DNA of 64,000 nt, taken from contig NZ_JACCEM010000002.1 in the NCBI RefSeq assembly GCF_013416525.1, positions 186,001 through 250,000 on the forward strand, in the 5' to 3' direction. The DNA comes from Parapusillimonas granuli (lineage in GTDB: Bacteria; Pseudomonadota; Gammaproteobacteria; Burkholderiales; Burkholderiaceae_B). This document shows, one piece after another, positions 56,041-64,000 of this stretch (the first letter of the stretch is position 1; each line of letters opens with the position of its first letter). The notes under the pieces were generated by a model that saw only the letters and a program-made list of their open reading frames with translations, was not told where the DNA came from and did no database searches. The translations under genes and the position numbers were made by a program.

Positions 56041-58626
56041 ATGCTGGATACCTATCGCCAACACGTTGCCGAGCGCGCTGCGTCCGGCATCCCTCCCCTT
56101 CCGCTGTCCGCGCAGCAAACGGCCGATCTCATCGAACTGATCAAGGCGCCGCCCGCGGGCGAGGAAGCCTTCCTGCTCGAATTGCTCACCCACCGGGTCC
56201 CCGCCGGCGTCGACGACGCCGCCAAGGTCAAGGCCTCCTACCTGGCCGCCGTCGCCCACGGCAAGGAAACCTGTGTCCTCATCGACCGCAAGCGCGCCAC
56301 CGAGCTGCTCGGCACCATGCTGGGCGGCTACAACATCGGCCCCCTGATCGAACTGCTGGACGACGCGGAACTGGGCCCCGTCGCGGCCGACGCCCTCAAG
56401 AACACGCTGCTCGTCTTCGACGCCTTCCACGACATCAAGGAAAAGTCCGACAAGGGCAACGCCAACGCGCGGGCCATCCTGCAAAGCTGGGCCGACGCCG
56501 AATGGTTCACCAGCCGCCCCGAAGTGCCCGCCAGCATGGTGCTGACGGTGTTCAAGGTCACCGGCGAAACCAACACCGACGACCTCTCGCCCGCGCCCGA
56601 CGCCTGGAGCCGCCCCGACATCCCCCTGCACGCGCTGGCCATGCTCAAGAACCCGCGCGAGGGCATCGAACCCGACGAGCCCGGCAAGATCGGCCCCATC
56701 AAGTTCATCGAGCGCCTGAAGGAAAAAGGCCATCTGGTGGCCTACGTCGGCGACGTGGTCGGCACCGGCTCCTCGCGCAAGTCCGCCACCAATTCGGTGC
56801 TCTGGCACACCGGCGAAGACATCCCCTACGTGCCCAACAAGCGCTTCGGCGGCGTCTGCCTGGGCGGCAAGATCGCCCCCATCTTCTACAACACCATGGA
56901 AGACGCCGGCGCCCTGCCCATCGAGCTCGACGTCTCGCAAATGGACATGGGCGACGTCATCGAACTGCGCCCCTACGAAGGCAAGGCCCTGAAAGACGGC
57001 AAGGTCATCGCCGAATTCCAGGTCAAGTCCGACGTGCTGTTCGACGAAGCCCGCGCCGGCGGCCGCATCCCGCTGATCATCGGCCGCGGCCTCACGGCCA
57101 AGGCGCGCGAAGCGCTGGGGCTGCCGCCCTCCACGCAGTTCCGCCTGCCGCAGAACCCCGCCGACTCGGGCAAGGGCTACACCCTGGCCCAGAAGATGGT
57201 CGGCCGCGCCTGCGGCCTGCCCGAAGGCAAGGGCGTGCGCCCGGGCACCTACTGCGAACCGCGCATGACCTCCGTGGGCAGCCAGGACACCACCGGCCCC
57301 ATGACGCGCGACGAACTCAAAGACCTGGCCTGCCTGGGCTTCTCGGCCGACCTGGTCATGCAGTCGTTCTGCCACACGGCCGCCTATCCCAAGCCCGTGG
57401 ACGTCAAGACCCACCACACGCTGCCTGAGTTCATCAGCACACGCGGCGGCATCTCGCTGCGCCCCGGCGACGGCGTGATCCACAGCTGGCTCAACCGCAT
57501 GCTGCTGCCGGACACGGTCGGCACGGGCGGGGATTCCCACACGCGCTTCCCCATCGGCATCAGCTTCCCCGCCGGCTCCGGCCTGGTCGCCTTCGCCGCG
57601 GCCACCGGCGTCATGCCGCTCGACATGCCCGAATCGGTGCTGGTGCGCTTCAAGGGCAAGCTGCAGCCCGGCGTCACCCTGCGCGACCTGGTCAACGCCA
57701 TCCCGCTGTACGCCATCAAGCAAGGCCTGCTCACGGTCGAAAAGCAGGGCAAGAAGAACGTGTTCTCGGGCCGCATCCTTGAAATCGAAGGCCTGCCCGA
57801 TCTCAAGGTCGAACAGGCTTTCGAACTGTCCGACGCCTCCGCCGAACGCTCGGCGGCCGGCTGCACGGTGCGCTTGAACAAAGAGCCCATCATCGAATAC
57901 ATCAACAGCAACATCGTGATGCTGAAGTGGATGATCGCCAACGGCTACGAAGACGAGCGCTCGCTGGCCCGCCGCATCAAGGCCATGGAAGCCTGGCTGG
58001 CCGATCCCAAGCTGCTGGAGCCGGACGCCGACGCCGAATACGCGGCCGTCATCGAAATCGACCTGGCCGACATCCACGAACCCATCGTGGCCTGCCCGAA
58101 CGACCCCGACGACGTCAAGACGCTGTCCGACGTGGCCGGCGTCAAGATCGACGAAGTCTTCATCGGCAGCTGCATGACCAACATCGGCCACTTCCGCGCC
58201 GCGTCCAAGCTGCTCGAAGGCAAGCGCGACATTCCCGCCAAGCTCTGGGTGGCGCCGCCCACCAAGATGGACGCCCGCCAGCTGACCGAGGAAGGCCACT
58301 ACGGCGTGTTCGGCACCGCCGGCGCGCGCACGGAAATGCCCGGCTGCTCGCTGTGCATGGGCAACCAGGCGCAGGTCCGCGAAGGCGCGACGGTCATGTC
58401 GACCAGCACCCGCAACTTCCCCAACCGCCTTGGCAAGAACACCAATGTGTACCTGGGTTCCGCCGAGCTGGCGGCCATCTGCTCACGGCTGGGCCGCATC
58501 CCCACCCGCGAGGAATACATGGCCGACATGGGCGTCATCAACCAGAGCGGCGATCAAATCTATCAGTACCTGAACTTCGACCAGATCGAGGAATACAAGG
58601 AAATCGCGGACTCCGTCGGCGTCTGA
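56041..58626 (+). CDS. acnB: Aconitate hydratase B
   Basis: An 861-residue bifunctional aconitase/2-methylisocitrate dehydratase. The N-terminal HEAT-like domain ([35 protein letters not shown]) precedes the swivel domain, the order unique to AcnB. [4Fe-4S] ligands are in [15 protein letters not shown] and [11 protein letters not shown], and the substrate-binding [10 protein letters not shown] and [13 protein letters not shown] are present. It converts citrate to isocitrate and can hydrate 2-methyl-cis-aconitate, serving both cycles encoded here. It probably has its own GntR-linked promoter, and a strong terminator follows. Confidence 0.98.
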   Translation: MLDTYRQHVAERAASGIPPLPLSAQQTADLIELIKAPPAGEEAFLLELLTHRVPAGVDDAAKVKASYLAAVAHGKETCVLIDRKRATELLGTMLGGYNIGPLIELLDDAELGPVAADALKNTLLVFDAFHDIKEKSDKGNANARAILQSWADAEWFTSRPEVPASMVLTVFKVTGETNTDDLSPAPDAWSRPDIPLHALAMLKNPREGIEPDEPGKIGPIKFIERLKEKGHLVAYVGDVVGTGSSRKSATNSVLWHTGEDIPYVPNKRFGGVCLGGKIAPIFYNTMEDAGALPIELDVSQMDMGDVIELRPYEGKALKDGKVIAEFQVKSDVLFDEARAGGRIPLIIGRGLTAKAREALGLPPSTQFRLPQNPADSGKGYTLAQKMVGRACGLPEGKGVRPGTYCEPRMTSVGSQDTTGPMTRDELKDLACLGFSADLVMQSFCHTAAYPKPVDVKTHHTLPEFISTRGGISLRPGDGVIHSWLNRMLLPDTVGTGGDSHTRFPIGISFPAGSGLVAFAAATGVMPLDMPESVLVRFKGKLQPGVTLRDLVNAIPLYAIKQGLLTVEKQGKKNVFSGRILEIEGLPDLKVEQAFELSDASAERSAAGCTVRLNKEPIIEYINSNIVMLKWMIANGYEDERSLARRIKAMEAWLADPKLLEPDADAEYAAVIEIDLADIHEPIVACPNDPDDVKTLSDVAGVKIDEVFIGSCMTNIGHFRAASKLLEGKRDIPAKLWVAPPTKMDARQLTEEGHYGVFGTAGARTEMPGCSLCMGNQAQVREGATVMSTSTRNFPNRLGKNTNVYLGSAELAAICSRLGRIPTREEYMADMGVINQSGDQIYQYLNFDQIEEYKEIADSVGV

Positions 58627-58638
58627 CCCTTCCTTCGC

Positions 58639-58676
58639 AGCAACAAGAATCCCGGCAGCGCCGGGATTTTTGTTGC
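58639..58676 (+). terminator. Intrinsic terminator after acnB
   Basis: Core stem AATCCCGGC / GCCGGGATT with loop AGC, followed by TTT. It is extended by outer arms GCAACAA and TTGTTGC. It ends acnB 12 bp after the stop codon. Confidence 0.92.
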
Positions 58677-58723
58677 GTGGCATGCCCATGGGCCGATTGC
58701 ACTCCCGCGCCCGGGGCCGGGAA

Positions 58724-58924
58724 TCAGAAGCTATAGCTGACGCCTACGTAAAGGCTGGGGAACACGCGCAGCTTCTTGGCCTTGTCGTGGATGTCGTCGT
58801 ATTGCTTGTCGATGGCTTGCTGGGCATCGGGGCCCAGCTTGGCGCGCACCGAGTCGCTGACGTCGAAGGAAGTCTTGGGCTTGCCCAGGTACACCCCGGC
58901 ATCGACAACGAAGCCCCAGGGGAT
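58724..58924 (-). pseudogene. 3' remnant of an outer-membrane beta-barrel protein gene
   Basis: About 67 codons on the minus strand, ending with a barrel-type C-terminus: IPWGFVVDAGVYLGKPK, then a charged helical stretch (QAIDKQYDDIHDKAKKLRVFPSL) and YVGVSYSF with terminal phenylalanine. The last strands, the charged linker and the terminal F-stop resemble the end of proteobacterial outer-membrane proteins of the surface-antigen type. No start, signal peptide or earlier barrel strands exist upstream: homology stops near 58924, where a Gly/Glu-rich repeat on the other strand begins. I read this as a truncated remnant. An unannotated short protein from the TTG at 58939 is possible but unlikely. 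Confidence 0.6.
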
Positions 58925-59075
58925 CCTGGAGGGGCGCAAGGAAGGGCGCGCAGAAGGGTTTCAAGAAGGCCGTCAGGAGGGGCGCCAAGAAGGCTTCTGG
59001 GAAGGCCGTCAGGAAGGCATTGCTCAGGGCTTGCGACAAGGCGAACTGTCTGGCCGAGCGGCGCGGCGGCATCCA
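58923..59075 (+). pseudogene. Remnant of a Gly-Glu-rich repeat tail, Rpn/PD-(D/E)XK-transposase-like
   Basis: In frame from 58923 the plus strand encodes ILEGRKEGRAEGFQEGRQEG followed by RQEGFWEGRQEGIAQGLRQG. Such E-G-R/F-Q repeats form the C-terminal tail of Rpn-family recombination-promoting nucleases and related transposase-31 proteins, and of some flagellar or type III proteins. The nuclease domain itself is absent. The frame upstream is antisense to the outer-membrane remnant, and downstream it loses coding character before acnA. It appears to be a fragment left by recombination or decay. The family assignment is an inference from repeat style alone. Confidence 0.5.
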
Positions 59076-59262
59076 TCTGGTATTTCGGGGCGGGACGGCT
59101 ACGGCGGCCGGCAGGACCGTGCCGCCAATCGACTCATGGGCTCCCGCGCGAACAGCCTGACGCTTTTCTCCCCCCATCGCCCCGGAAACAGTCCTAAAAT
59201 AGGCTCAGACACGCCATGGCCGCTCAGCGCCGGCGCCCGCGCAACCATTTTCTGGAGCTCAT

Positions 59263-61965
59263 ATGACGCACAATACGTTCAATAGCCTGCAACAGTTCAA
59301 GGTGGGGCGCAAGACGGCCCGGTTCTACTCCCTGCCCGCTTTGGGCGCTGCGCTGGGCGTCGACGTGCAGCGGCTCCCCGTCTCGATCCGCATCGTGCTC
59401 GAATCCGTATTGCGCAACTACGATGGCAAAAAGATCACCGAGAAGCACATCAAGCAGCTGGCCGGCTGGAAGCCGCGGGCCAAGCGCAACAGCGAGATCC
59501 CCTTCGTGGTCGCGCGTGTCGTGCTGCAAGACTTCACGGGCGTTCCCCTGCTGGCCGACATCGCCGCCATGCGCTCGGTAGCCGGCAAGATGGGCAAGGA
59601 TCCCAAGCGCATCGAGCCCCTGGTGCCGGTGGATCTGGTGGTGGACCACTCCGTGATGGTCGACTACTTCGGCAGCAACGAAGCGCTGGGCCTGAACATG
59701 AAGCTCGAATTCCAGCGCAACCAGGAACGCTACCAATTCATGAAATGGGGCATGCAGGCCTTCGATACCTTCGGCGTGGTCCCGCCGGGCTTCGGCATCG
59801 TCCACCAGGTCAATCTCGAGCACCTTGCGCGCGGCGTGCACTATGACGCGGCCAACAACCTCTATTACCCCGACACCCTGGTCGGCACCGACAGCCACAC
59901 CACCATGATCAACGGCATCGGCGTGGTCGGCTGGGGCGTGGGCGGCATCGAAGCGGAAGCGGGCATGCTGGGCCAGCCGGTGTACATCCTGACGCCCGAC
60001 GTCGTGGGCGTCGAGCTCAAGGGGGAATTGCGGGGCGGCGTCACCGCCACCGACCTGGTGCTGACGCTGACCGAGCTGCTGCGCAAGAACAAGGTCGTGG
60101 GCAAGTTCGTCGAATTCTGCGGGCCGGGCACGTCCAGCCTGTCGGTCACCGACCGCGCCACCATCGGCAACATGGCGCCGGAATACGGCGCCACCATGGG
60201 CTTCTTCCCGGTCGACGACCGCACCATCGAATACTTCCAGGGCACCGGCCGCTCGGAAGCCGAAATCGCCGCGCTGAAATCCTATTTCAAGGCTCAGGGC
60301 ATGTACGGCATTCCCAACGCCGGCGACATCAGCTACTCGCAGCTGATCACCCTGGACCTGTCCTCGGTCACGCCTTCCCTGGCCGGCCCCAAGCGCCCCC
60401 AGGACCGCATCGAACTCGGCGAGGTCAAGGCCACCTTCACCCGACTGTTCTCCGAGCAGTCCACGTCCGGCTTCAACCAGCCGCCCGAAAAACTCCGGCA
60501 AACCTTCACGACCAGCGCGGGCACGCCCGTGCGCAACGGCGACATCCTCATCGCCGCCATCACCTCCTGCACCAACACGTCCAACCCCAGCGTCCTGCTG
60601 GCGGCCGGCCTGATGGCCAAGAAAGCGGTCCAGGCCGGCCTGACCGTGCCCAAGCACATCAAGACCTCGCTGGCGCCGGGGTCGCGCGTCGTCACCAACT
60701 ATCTCGCCAAGACGGGACTGCTGCCGTATCTCGAACAACTGGGATTCAACGTGGCGGCCTATGGCTGTACGACTTGCATCGGCAACGCCGGCGACCTGAC
60801 GCCCGACCTGAACGAAGCCATCATCCAGAACGGGCTGGTCTGCGCGGCCGTGCTGTCCGGCAACCGCAACTTCGAGGCGCGCATCCACCCCAACATCAAG
60901 GCCAACTTCCTGGCCTCGCCGCCCCTGGTGCTGGCCTACGCGCTGGCGGGCACCGTGCTGCGCGACCTCATGACCGAGCCCGTCGGCCGCGGCAAGGACG
61001 GCGACGTCTGGCTGGGCGACATCTGGCCCAGCAACGCCGAGGTGCGGGCGCTCATGCACGAAGCCATGGACCCTGAAACCTTCCGCCGCAACTACGCCGA
61101 AATCAAGACCAATCCCGGCGAACTGTGGAACAACATCACGGGCGTCCAGGGCGACGTCTATACCTGGCCGCCGTCCACCTACATTGCCGAACCGCCCTTC
61201 TTCGAGGGCTTCGACATGCATCCGGCCCCCATGCCGATGGTGCGCGGCGCCCGCGCGCTGGCCATATTCGGCGACTCGGTCACCACCGACCACATATCCC
61301 CCGCGGGCTCCATCAAGGAAAGCTCGCCGGCCGGCCAGTGGCTCAAGGCGCACGGGGTCATGAAACAGGATTTCAACAGCTACGGCTCGCGCCGCGGCAA
61401 CCACGAGATCATGATGCGCGGCACCTTCGCCAACGTGCGCATCAAGAACCTGATGATTCCGCCGCTGCCCGACGGCAGCCGCTACGAGGGCGGCGAGACC
61501 CTGCTCCAGCCCACCGGCGAAAGGCTCTCGATCTACGATGCCGCCATGCGCTACATTGCCCAGGGCGTGCCCACCATCGTCTTCGCCGGCGAGGAATACG
61601 GCACGGGCTCTTCGCGCGACTGGGCGGCCAAGGGCACGCAGCTGCTCGGCGTCAAGGCCGTGGTCGCGCGCAGCTTCGAGCGCATCCACCGCAGCAACCT
61701 GGTGGGCATGGGCGTGCTGCCCCTGCAGTTCAAGGGCGCCGACAGCGTCGAGACCCTGGGCATCACCGGCGAGGAAACCTACGACATCTCCGGCATCGAG
61801 AACAGCATCCGGCCGCAGCAGGACATCACCCTGACCATACATCGCAAGGACGGCAGTTCGCAGCAGGTCACCATGCTGCTGCGCATCGACACCGCCACCG
61901 AGGTCGATTACTACCGCCACGGCGGCATCCTGCCGTACGTGCTGCGCGAGCTGCTTGCCGCCTGA
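59263..61965 (+). CDS. acnA: Aconitate hydratase A
   Basis: A 900-residue monofunctional aconitase of the AcnA/IRP1 type. [4Fe-4S] ligands are in [18 protein letters not shown] and [13 protein letters not shown]. Other blocks: [50 protein letters not shown] and [48 protein letters not shown]. It interconverts citrate and isocitrate and is usually the stress- and iron-responsive isozyme. TGGAG lies 7 bases before the ATG. It is the third aconitase-family gene in 12 kb, with acnD and acnB. Confidence 0.98.
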   Translation: MTHNTFNSLQQFKVGRKTARFYSLPALGAALGVDVQRLPVSIRIVLESVLRNYDGKKITEKHIKQLAGWKPRAKRNSEIPFVVARVVLQDFTGVPLLADIAAMRSVAGKMGKDPKRIEPLVPVDLVVDHSVMVDYFGSNEALGLNMKLEFQRNQERYQFMKWGMQAFDTFGVVPPGFGIVHQVNLEHLARGVHYDAANNLYYPDTLVGTDSHTTMINGIGVVGWGVGGIEAEAGMLGQPVYILTPDVVGVELKGELRGGVTATDLVLTLTELLRKNKVVGKFVEFCGPGTSSLSVTDRATIGNMAPEYGATMGFFPVDDRTIEYFQGTGRSEAEIAALKSYFKAQGMYGIPNAGDISYSQLITLDLSSVTPSLAGPKRPQDRIELGEVKATFTRLFSEQSTSGFNQPPEKLRQTFTTSAGTPVRNGDILIAAITSCTNTSNPSVLLAAGLMAKKAVQAGLTVPKHIKTSLAPGSRVVTNYLAKTGLLPYLEQLGFNVAAYGCTTCIGNAGDLTPDLNEAIIQNGLVCAAVLSGNRNFEARIHPNIKANFLASPPLVLAYALAGTVLRDLMTEPVGRGKDGDVWLGDIWPSNAEVRALMHEAMDPETFRRNYAEIKTNPGELWNNITGVQGDVYTWPPSTYIAEPPFFEGFDMHPAPMPMVRGARALAIFGDSVTTDHISPAGSIKESSPAGQWLKAHGVMKQDFNSYGSRRGNHEIMMRGTFANVRIKNLMIPPLPDGSRYEGGETLLQPTGERLSIYDAAMRYIAQGVPTIVFAGEEYGTGSSRDWAAKGTQLLGVKAVVARSFERIHRSNLVGMGVLPLQFKGADSVETLGITGEETYDISGIENSIRPQQDITLTIHRKDGSSQQVTMLLRIDTATEVDYYRHGGILPYVLRELLAA

Positions 61966-62101
61966 CGAGCCATAAAACCGCCGGGGCGGTACACTAGGGC
62001 CTGCGGGCGCCGAATGGTGGCCATCCACCTTCCGGCGCCAGCGGGCTCTAGTCGTATCAGCCCCGGCCGTATCATTGACTGTTTCACTTCGTATTATTCA
62101 T

Positions 62102-63304
62102 ATGCCCGATTCAACGCCCTCACGTCTGCCACGCGATGCTCAACGCCTACTGGCCCTTGCCGAAGGGCTCGCCCGTTCCGGCAGCCAGATGGAGGACAGC
62201 TATTGGCAAAACCTTCTAGGCAACCAGCTCAAGAAAATCCTGCTGGGCAAAAAGAACCGGTCGATAGAAACCGCCCTGGATACCGTGCTGGACGGCGACA
62301 TCGACGTCTATGAAACCCTGGTCGAACACGCGGAAACCCATTCGGAATCCCTGGTGATCGAAGCCGACGGCGCCGAGTACGACGTATTGCTGTTCACGGC
62401 CCCCATCGTGGCCTGGACACGCTATCAATTGCCCGGCGGCAAGCTCACGCCCAAGCAGCGGCGCGCGCTCGTCGAACAGCTGCTGCGGCACATCGCCGCC
62501 CCCGGCGCGCAGATCGCCGTGGCGCCGGCGCTGGCCAGCTTCGACCAACTGCCGCAATCCTTCCAGGAAACCCGGCAATGGACGCAACAGCTGGCCAGGC
62601 AGGCGCTCGGCCTGGCGTCCGACACTCTCAGCGTGCGCAAACCCGCGGACACCGACAACATCCTGGCGGACGTCCGCTTCCTGGCCGGCGCGCTCGTCGT
62701 GCCCAAGGGCGCCCCGCTGTTCCGCTGGCAAACCATGCACGACGACGGCGCCTTCATCAGCCGCGATGAATGCCACCGCGACTGGCTGGCCGGCTGCGCC
62801 GACATCCTTGCCGACATGTTCACGGGCTGCCAGACCGAATACCTGCTTCCCGACGCGTTCTACATCAATTGCCGCGAAGCCGACAAACGCATCCGGCCCT
62901 ACGCGCTCAGGGCGGCGGTCACCTGGCTCCAGACGGCCGCCCACATTCCGCCGCAGGAACTGCGGGCCGTCATCGTGGGCTGCGGCGAACGCAACACCGA
63001 AGAATACCGCATAGGCTTCAGCTCCAAACGCGACGACGAGGTCATCTACGGCTGCATCTGGCCCGTGCTGAGCAAAGAAGAAGCCACGATCGAAAGCGCC
63101 GACGTCGAGCACGTCGACCTCCCCGGCGAAATCGTCGCCCTGCTGAAGGAAATGGGCGTCTCCGACATCCGGCGGCTGGCCGGCATCTACCCGGTCGACT
63201 TCTGCGACGATTGCGGCGCCCCGTATTTTCCCAATTCCCTGGGCTCCATGATGCACCCCGAACTCCCCGAGGAAACCGACCTGAGTCCGCAGCACTTCCA
63301 TTGA
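62102..63304 (+). CDS. Conserved betaproteobacterial protein, DUF2863-like
   Basis: A 400-residue soluble protein without signal peptide or membrane helices. It starts MPDSTPSRLPRDAQRLLALAEGLARSGSQMEDSYWQNLL, and contains ETALDTVLDGDIDVYETLVEHAE and YDVLLFTAPIVAWTRYQLPGG. A C-terminal CxxC pair (DFCDDCGAPYFPNSLG) could bind metal. The length, the YDVLLFTAPIVAWTRY segment and the position before earP match what I recall of the DUF2863 family, restricted mainly to Burkholderiales, but this is from memory. The ATG at 62102 is preferred over a TTG at 62075. The stop overlaps the earP start (TGATG), so a functional link with EF-P modification is possible. Confidence 0.8.
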   Translation: MPDSTPSRLPRDAQRLLALAEGLARSGSQMEDSYWQNLLGNQLKKILLGKKNRSIETALDTVLDGDIDVYETLVEHAETHSESLVIEADGAEYDVLLFTAPIVAWTRYQLPGGKLTPKQRRALVEQLLRHIAAPGAQIAVAPALASFDQLPQSFQETRQWTQQLARQALGLASDTLSVRKPADTDNILADVRFLAGALVVPKGAPLFRWQTMHDDGAFISRDECHRDWLAGCADILADMFTGCQTEYLLPDAFYINCREADKRIRPYALRAAVTWLQTAAHIPPQELRAVIVGCGERNTEEYRIGFSSKRDDEVIYGCIWPVLSKEEATIESADVEHVDLPGEIVALLKEMGVSDIRRLAGIYPVDFCDDCGAPYFPNSLGSMMHPELPEETDLSPQHFH

Positions 63305-64000
63305 TGCGGGCGTTTTCCTTCGACATTTTCTGCCGCGTCGTCGACAACTTCGGCGACATCGGCGTGTGCTGGCGGCTGGCGCGGCGGCTGGCCGGCATGC
63401 CGGCCGGGCATCGCGTCCGCCTGTGGGTGGACGACCTGGCCGGCTTCGCCCGCATCCAGCCGGGCGTGGACGCCGGCGCCGCCGGCCAGCGCATCGGCCG
63501 GGTGGAAATCGTTCACTGGACCGCGGCGCCGCCCGCGCTCGCGCCGGGAGAGGTCGTCATCGAGGCATTCGCCTGCCACCCGCCGCCGGCCTTCGTGGCG
63601 CGCATGGCGCAGCGCGGCAGCCTGTGGATCAACCTGGAATACCTGAGCGCGGAGAGCTGGGTCGAATCCTGCCACACCGTGCCCTCGCCCCAGCCCACGG
63701 GCGTGCGCAAGGTGTTTTTCTTTCCCGGCTTTACGCCGGGCACAGGGGGCTTGCTGCGGGAAAGCGGCTTGCTCGAAACGCGGGACGATTGGCTGGCGGA
63801 CCCCGGCCGGCGCCGGGAGCTGCTGCGCGCCCTGGGCGTGCCGGCGGAATTCCGGGAACGCATCGGGCAAGGCGCCCGGCAGGTGCTGCTGTTCAGCTAT
63901 CCCGATGCGCCCGCGCTCGGCTTGGTCCAGAGCCTGGGCGCCCTGGAAACACAGTCGCTCGTCCTGGTCCCGTCCGGAGTCTGCCCGGGCTTGCGCCGCG
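63304..64000 (+). CDS. earP: EF-P arginine rhamnosyltransferase EarP (3' end outside window)
   Basis: About 232 N-terminal residues are visible before the window ends. EarP uses dTDP-rhamnose to modify an arginine of elongation factor P, which then relieves ribosome stalling at polyproline. The start FSFDIFCRVVDNFGDIGVCWRLARRLA contains two conserved acids (D14, D18), corresponding to the catalytically important aspartates of characterised EarP. EAFACHPPPAFVARMA, WINLEYLSAESWVESCHTVPSPQP and KVFFFPGFTPGTGGLLRE are typical of the former DUF2331 family. Translationally coupled to the upstream gene. The efp gene is expected just beyond the right edge. Confidence 0.95.
   Translation, partial: MRAFSFDIFCRVVDNFGDIGVCWRLARRLAGMPAGHRVRLWVDDLAGFARIQPGVDAGAAGQRIGRVEIVHWTAAPPALAPGEVVIEAFACHPPPAFVARMAQRGSLWINLEYLSAESWVESCHTVPSPQPTGVRKVFFFPGFTPGTGGLLRESGLLETRDDWLADPGRRRELLRALGVPAEFRERIGQGARQVLLFSYPDAPALGLVQSLGALETQSLVLVPSGVCPGLRR

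Larger units (their letters stand above)
58677..59262. other. Intergenic region between acnB and acnA
   Basis: About 590 bp without an intact gene. It holds the outer-membrane-protein remnant (58724-58924), the Gly-Glu repeat remnant (58923-59075) and about 190 bp before acnA that should carry its promoter. A CTAAAAT element near 59194 is a possible -10. No copy of the GntR palindrome is present here. Confidence 0.7.

Noticed and set aside
58776-59285. A 169-residue plus-strand protein containing the Gly-Glu repeat as an intact gene
   Set aside because: Its first 49 codons are antisense to the outer-membrane-protein remnant and its last 70 lack repeats or domain character and run into acnA.

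Overview
This is a GC-rich (roughly two-thirds G+C, judged by eye) chromosomal window from a betaproteobacterium, most probably of the family Alcaligenaceae (Bordetella, Achromobacter and relatives). That placement is an inference. It rests on a Bug-type solute-binding protein, the order gltA-sdhE-sdhBADC-gntR facing mdh-prpBC-acnD-prpF-acnB-acnA, a DUF2863-type gene joined to earP, and zinc-independent L31, L28 and L33 paralogs. I see no tRNA, rRNA, CRISPR array, prophage or intact insertion sequence. Genes are dense, many overlap by ATGA or TAATG, and most of the window is core metabolism.

Layout. 1-6034: fkpB-ispH-maiA on the minus strand, radC, a Bug solute-binding protein divergent from a LysR regulator, and a class V aminotransferase. 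6247-8280: kynBA, a 16-bp tandem repeat and rpmE2. 8309-11520: a glycosyltransferase-39-like membrane protein and a MATE transporter. 11537-16372: a glycine-betaine-type ABC transporter in the order X-W-V, and cyclopropane fatty acid synthase. 16504-24924: a Bcr/CflA transporter, a Fur-box TonB receptor, and a MarR-controlled tripartite efflux operon. 25168-33584: rpmB-rpmG, leuS-lptE-holA-proA-hemJ and an RlmL-like methyltransferase. 33600-39859: a small orphan gene with an elaborate promoter, an RDD protein, a degenerate AMP-binding protein, hslO, a lone TadE-like protein, ftsB and eno. 39918-41944: a second MarR/DHA2 efflux pair.

The last third (42123-61965) concentrates central carbon metabolism: citrate synthase, succinate dehydrogenase with its assembly factor, malate dehydrogenase, the methylcitrate cycle (PrpB, PrpC, AcnD, PrpF) and aconitases B and A. 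A GntR/HutC regulator lies between the sdh and mdh arms. A 23-bp palindrome, nearly identical, sits at the same distance from the -35 element of the mdh promoter and of the acnB promoter 8 kb away. This is the strongest regulatory signal in the window and suggests a local TCA-cycle regulon. The window ends in earP, the arginine rhamnosyltransferase that activates elongation factor P.

The oddities most worth following are the GntR palindromes, a 16-bp-arm inverted repeat before sdhC, an AMP-binding protein lacking catalytic motifs and its C-terminal domain, the bracketed promoter of the 61-residue orphan gene, and a scar between acnB and acnA that joins an outer-membrane-protein tail to a glycine-glutamate-rich repeat typical of Rpn-type nucleases.
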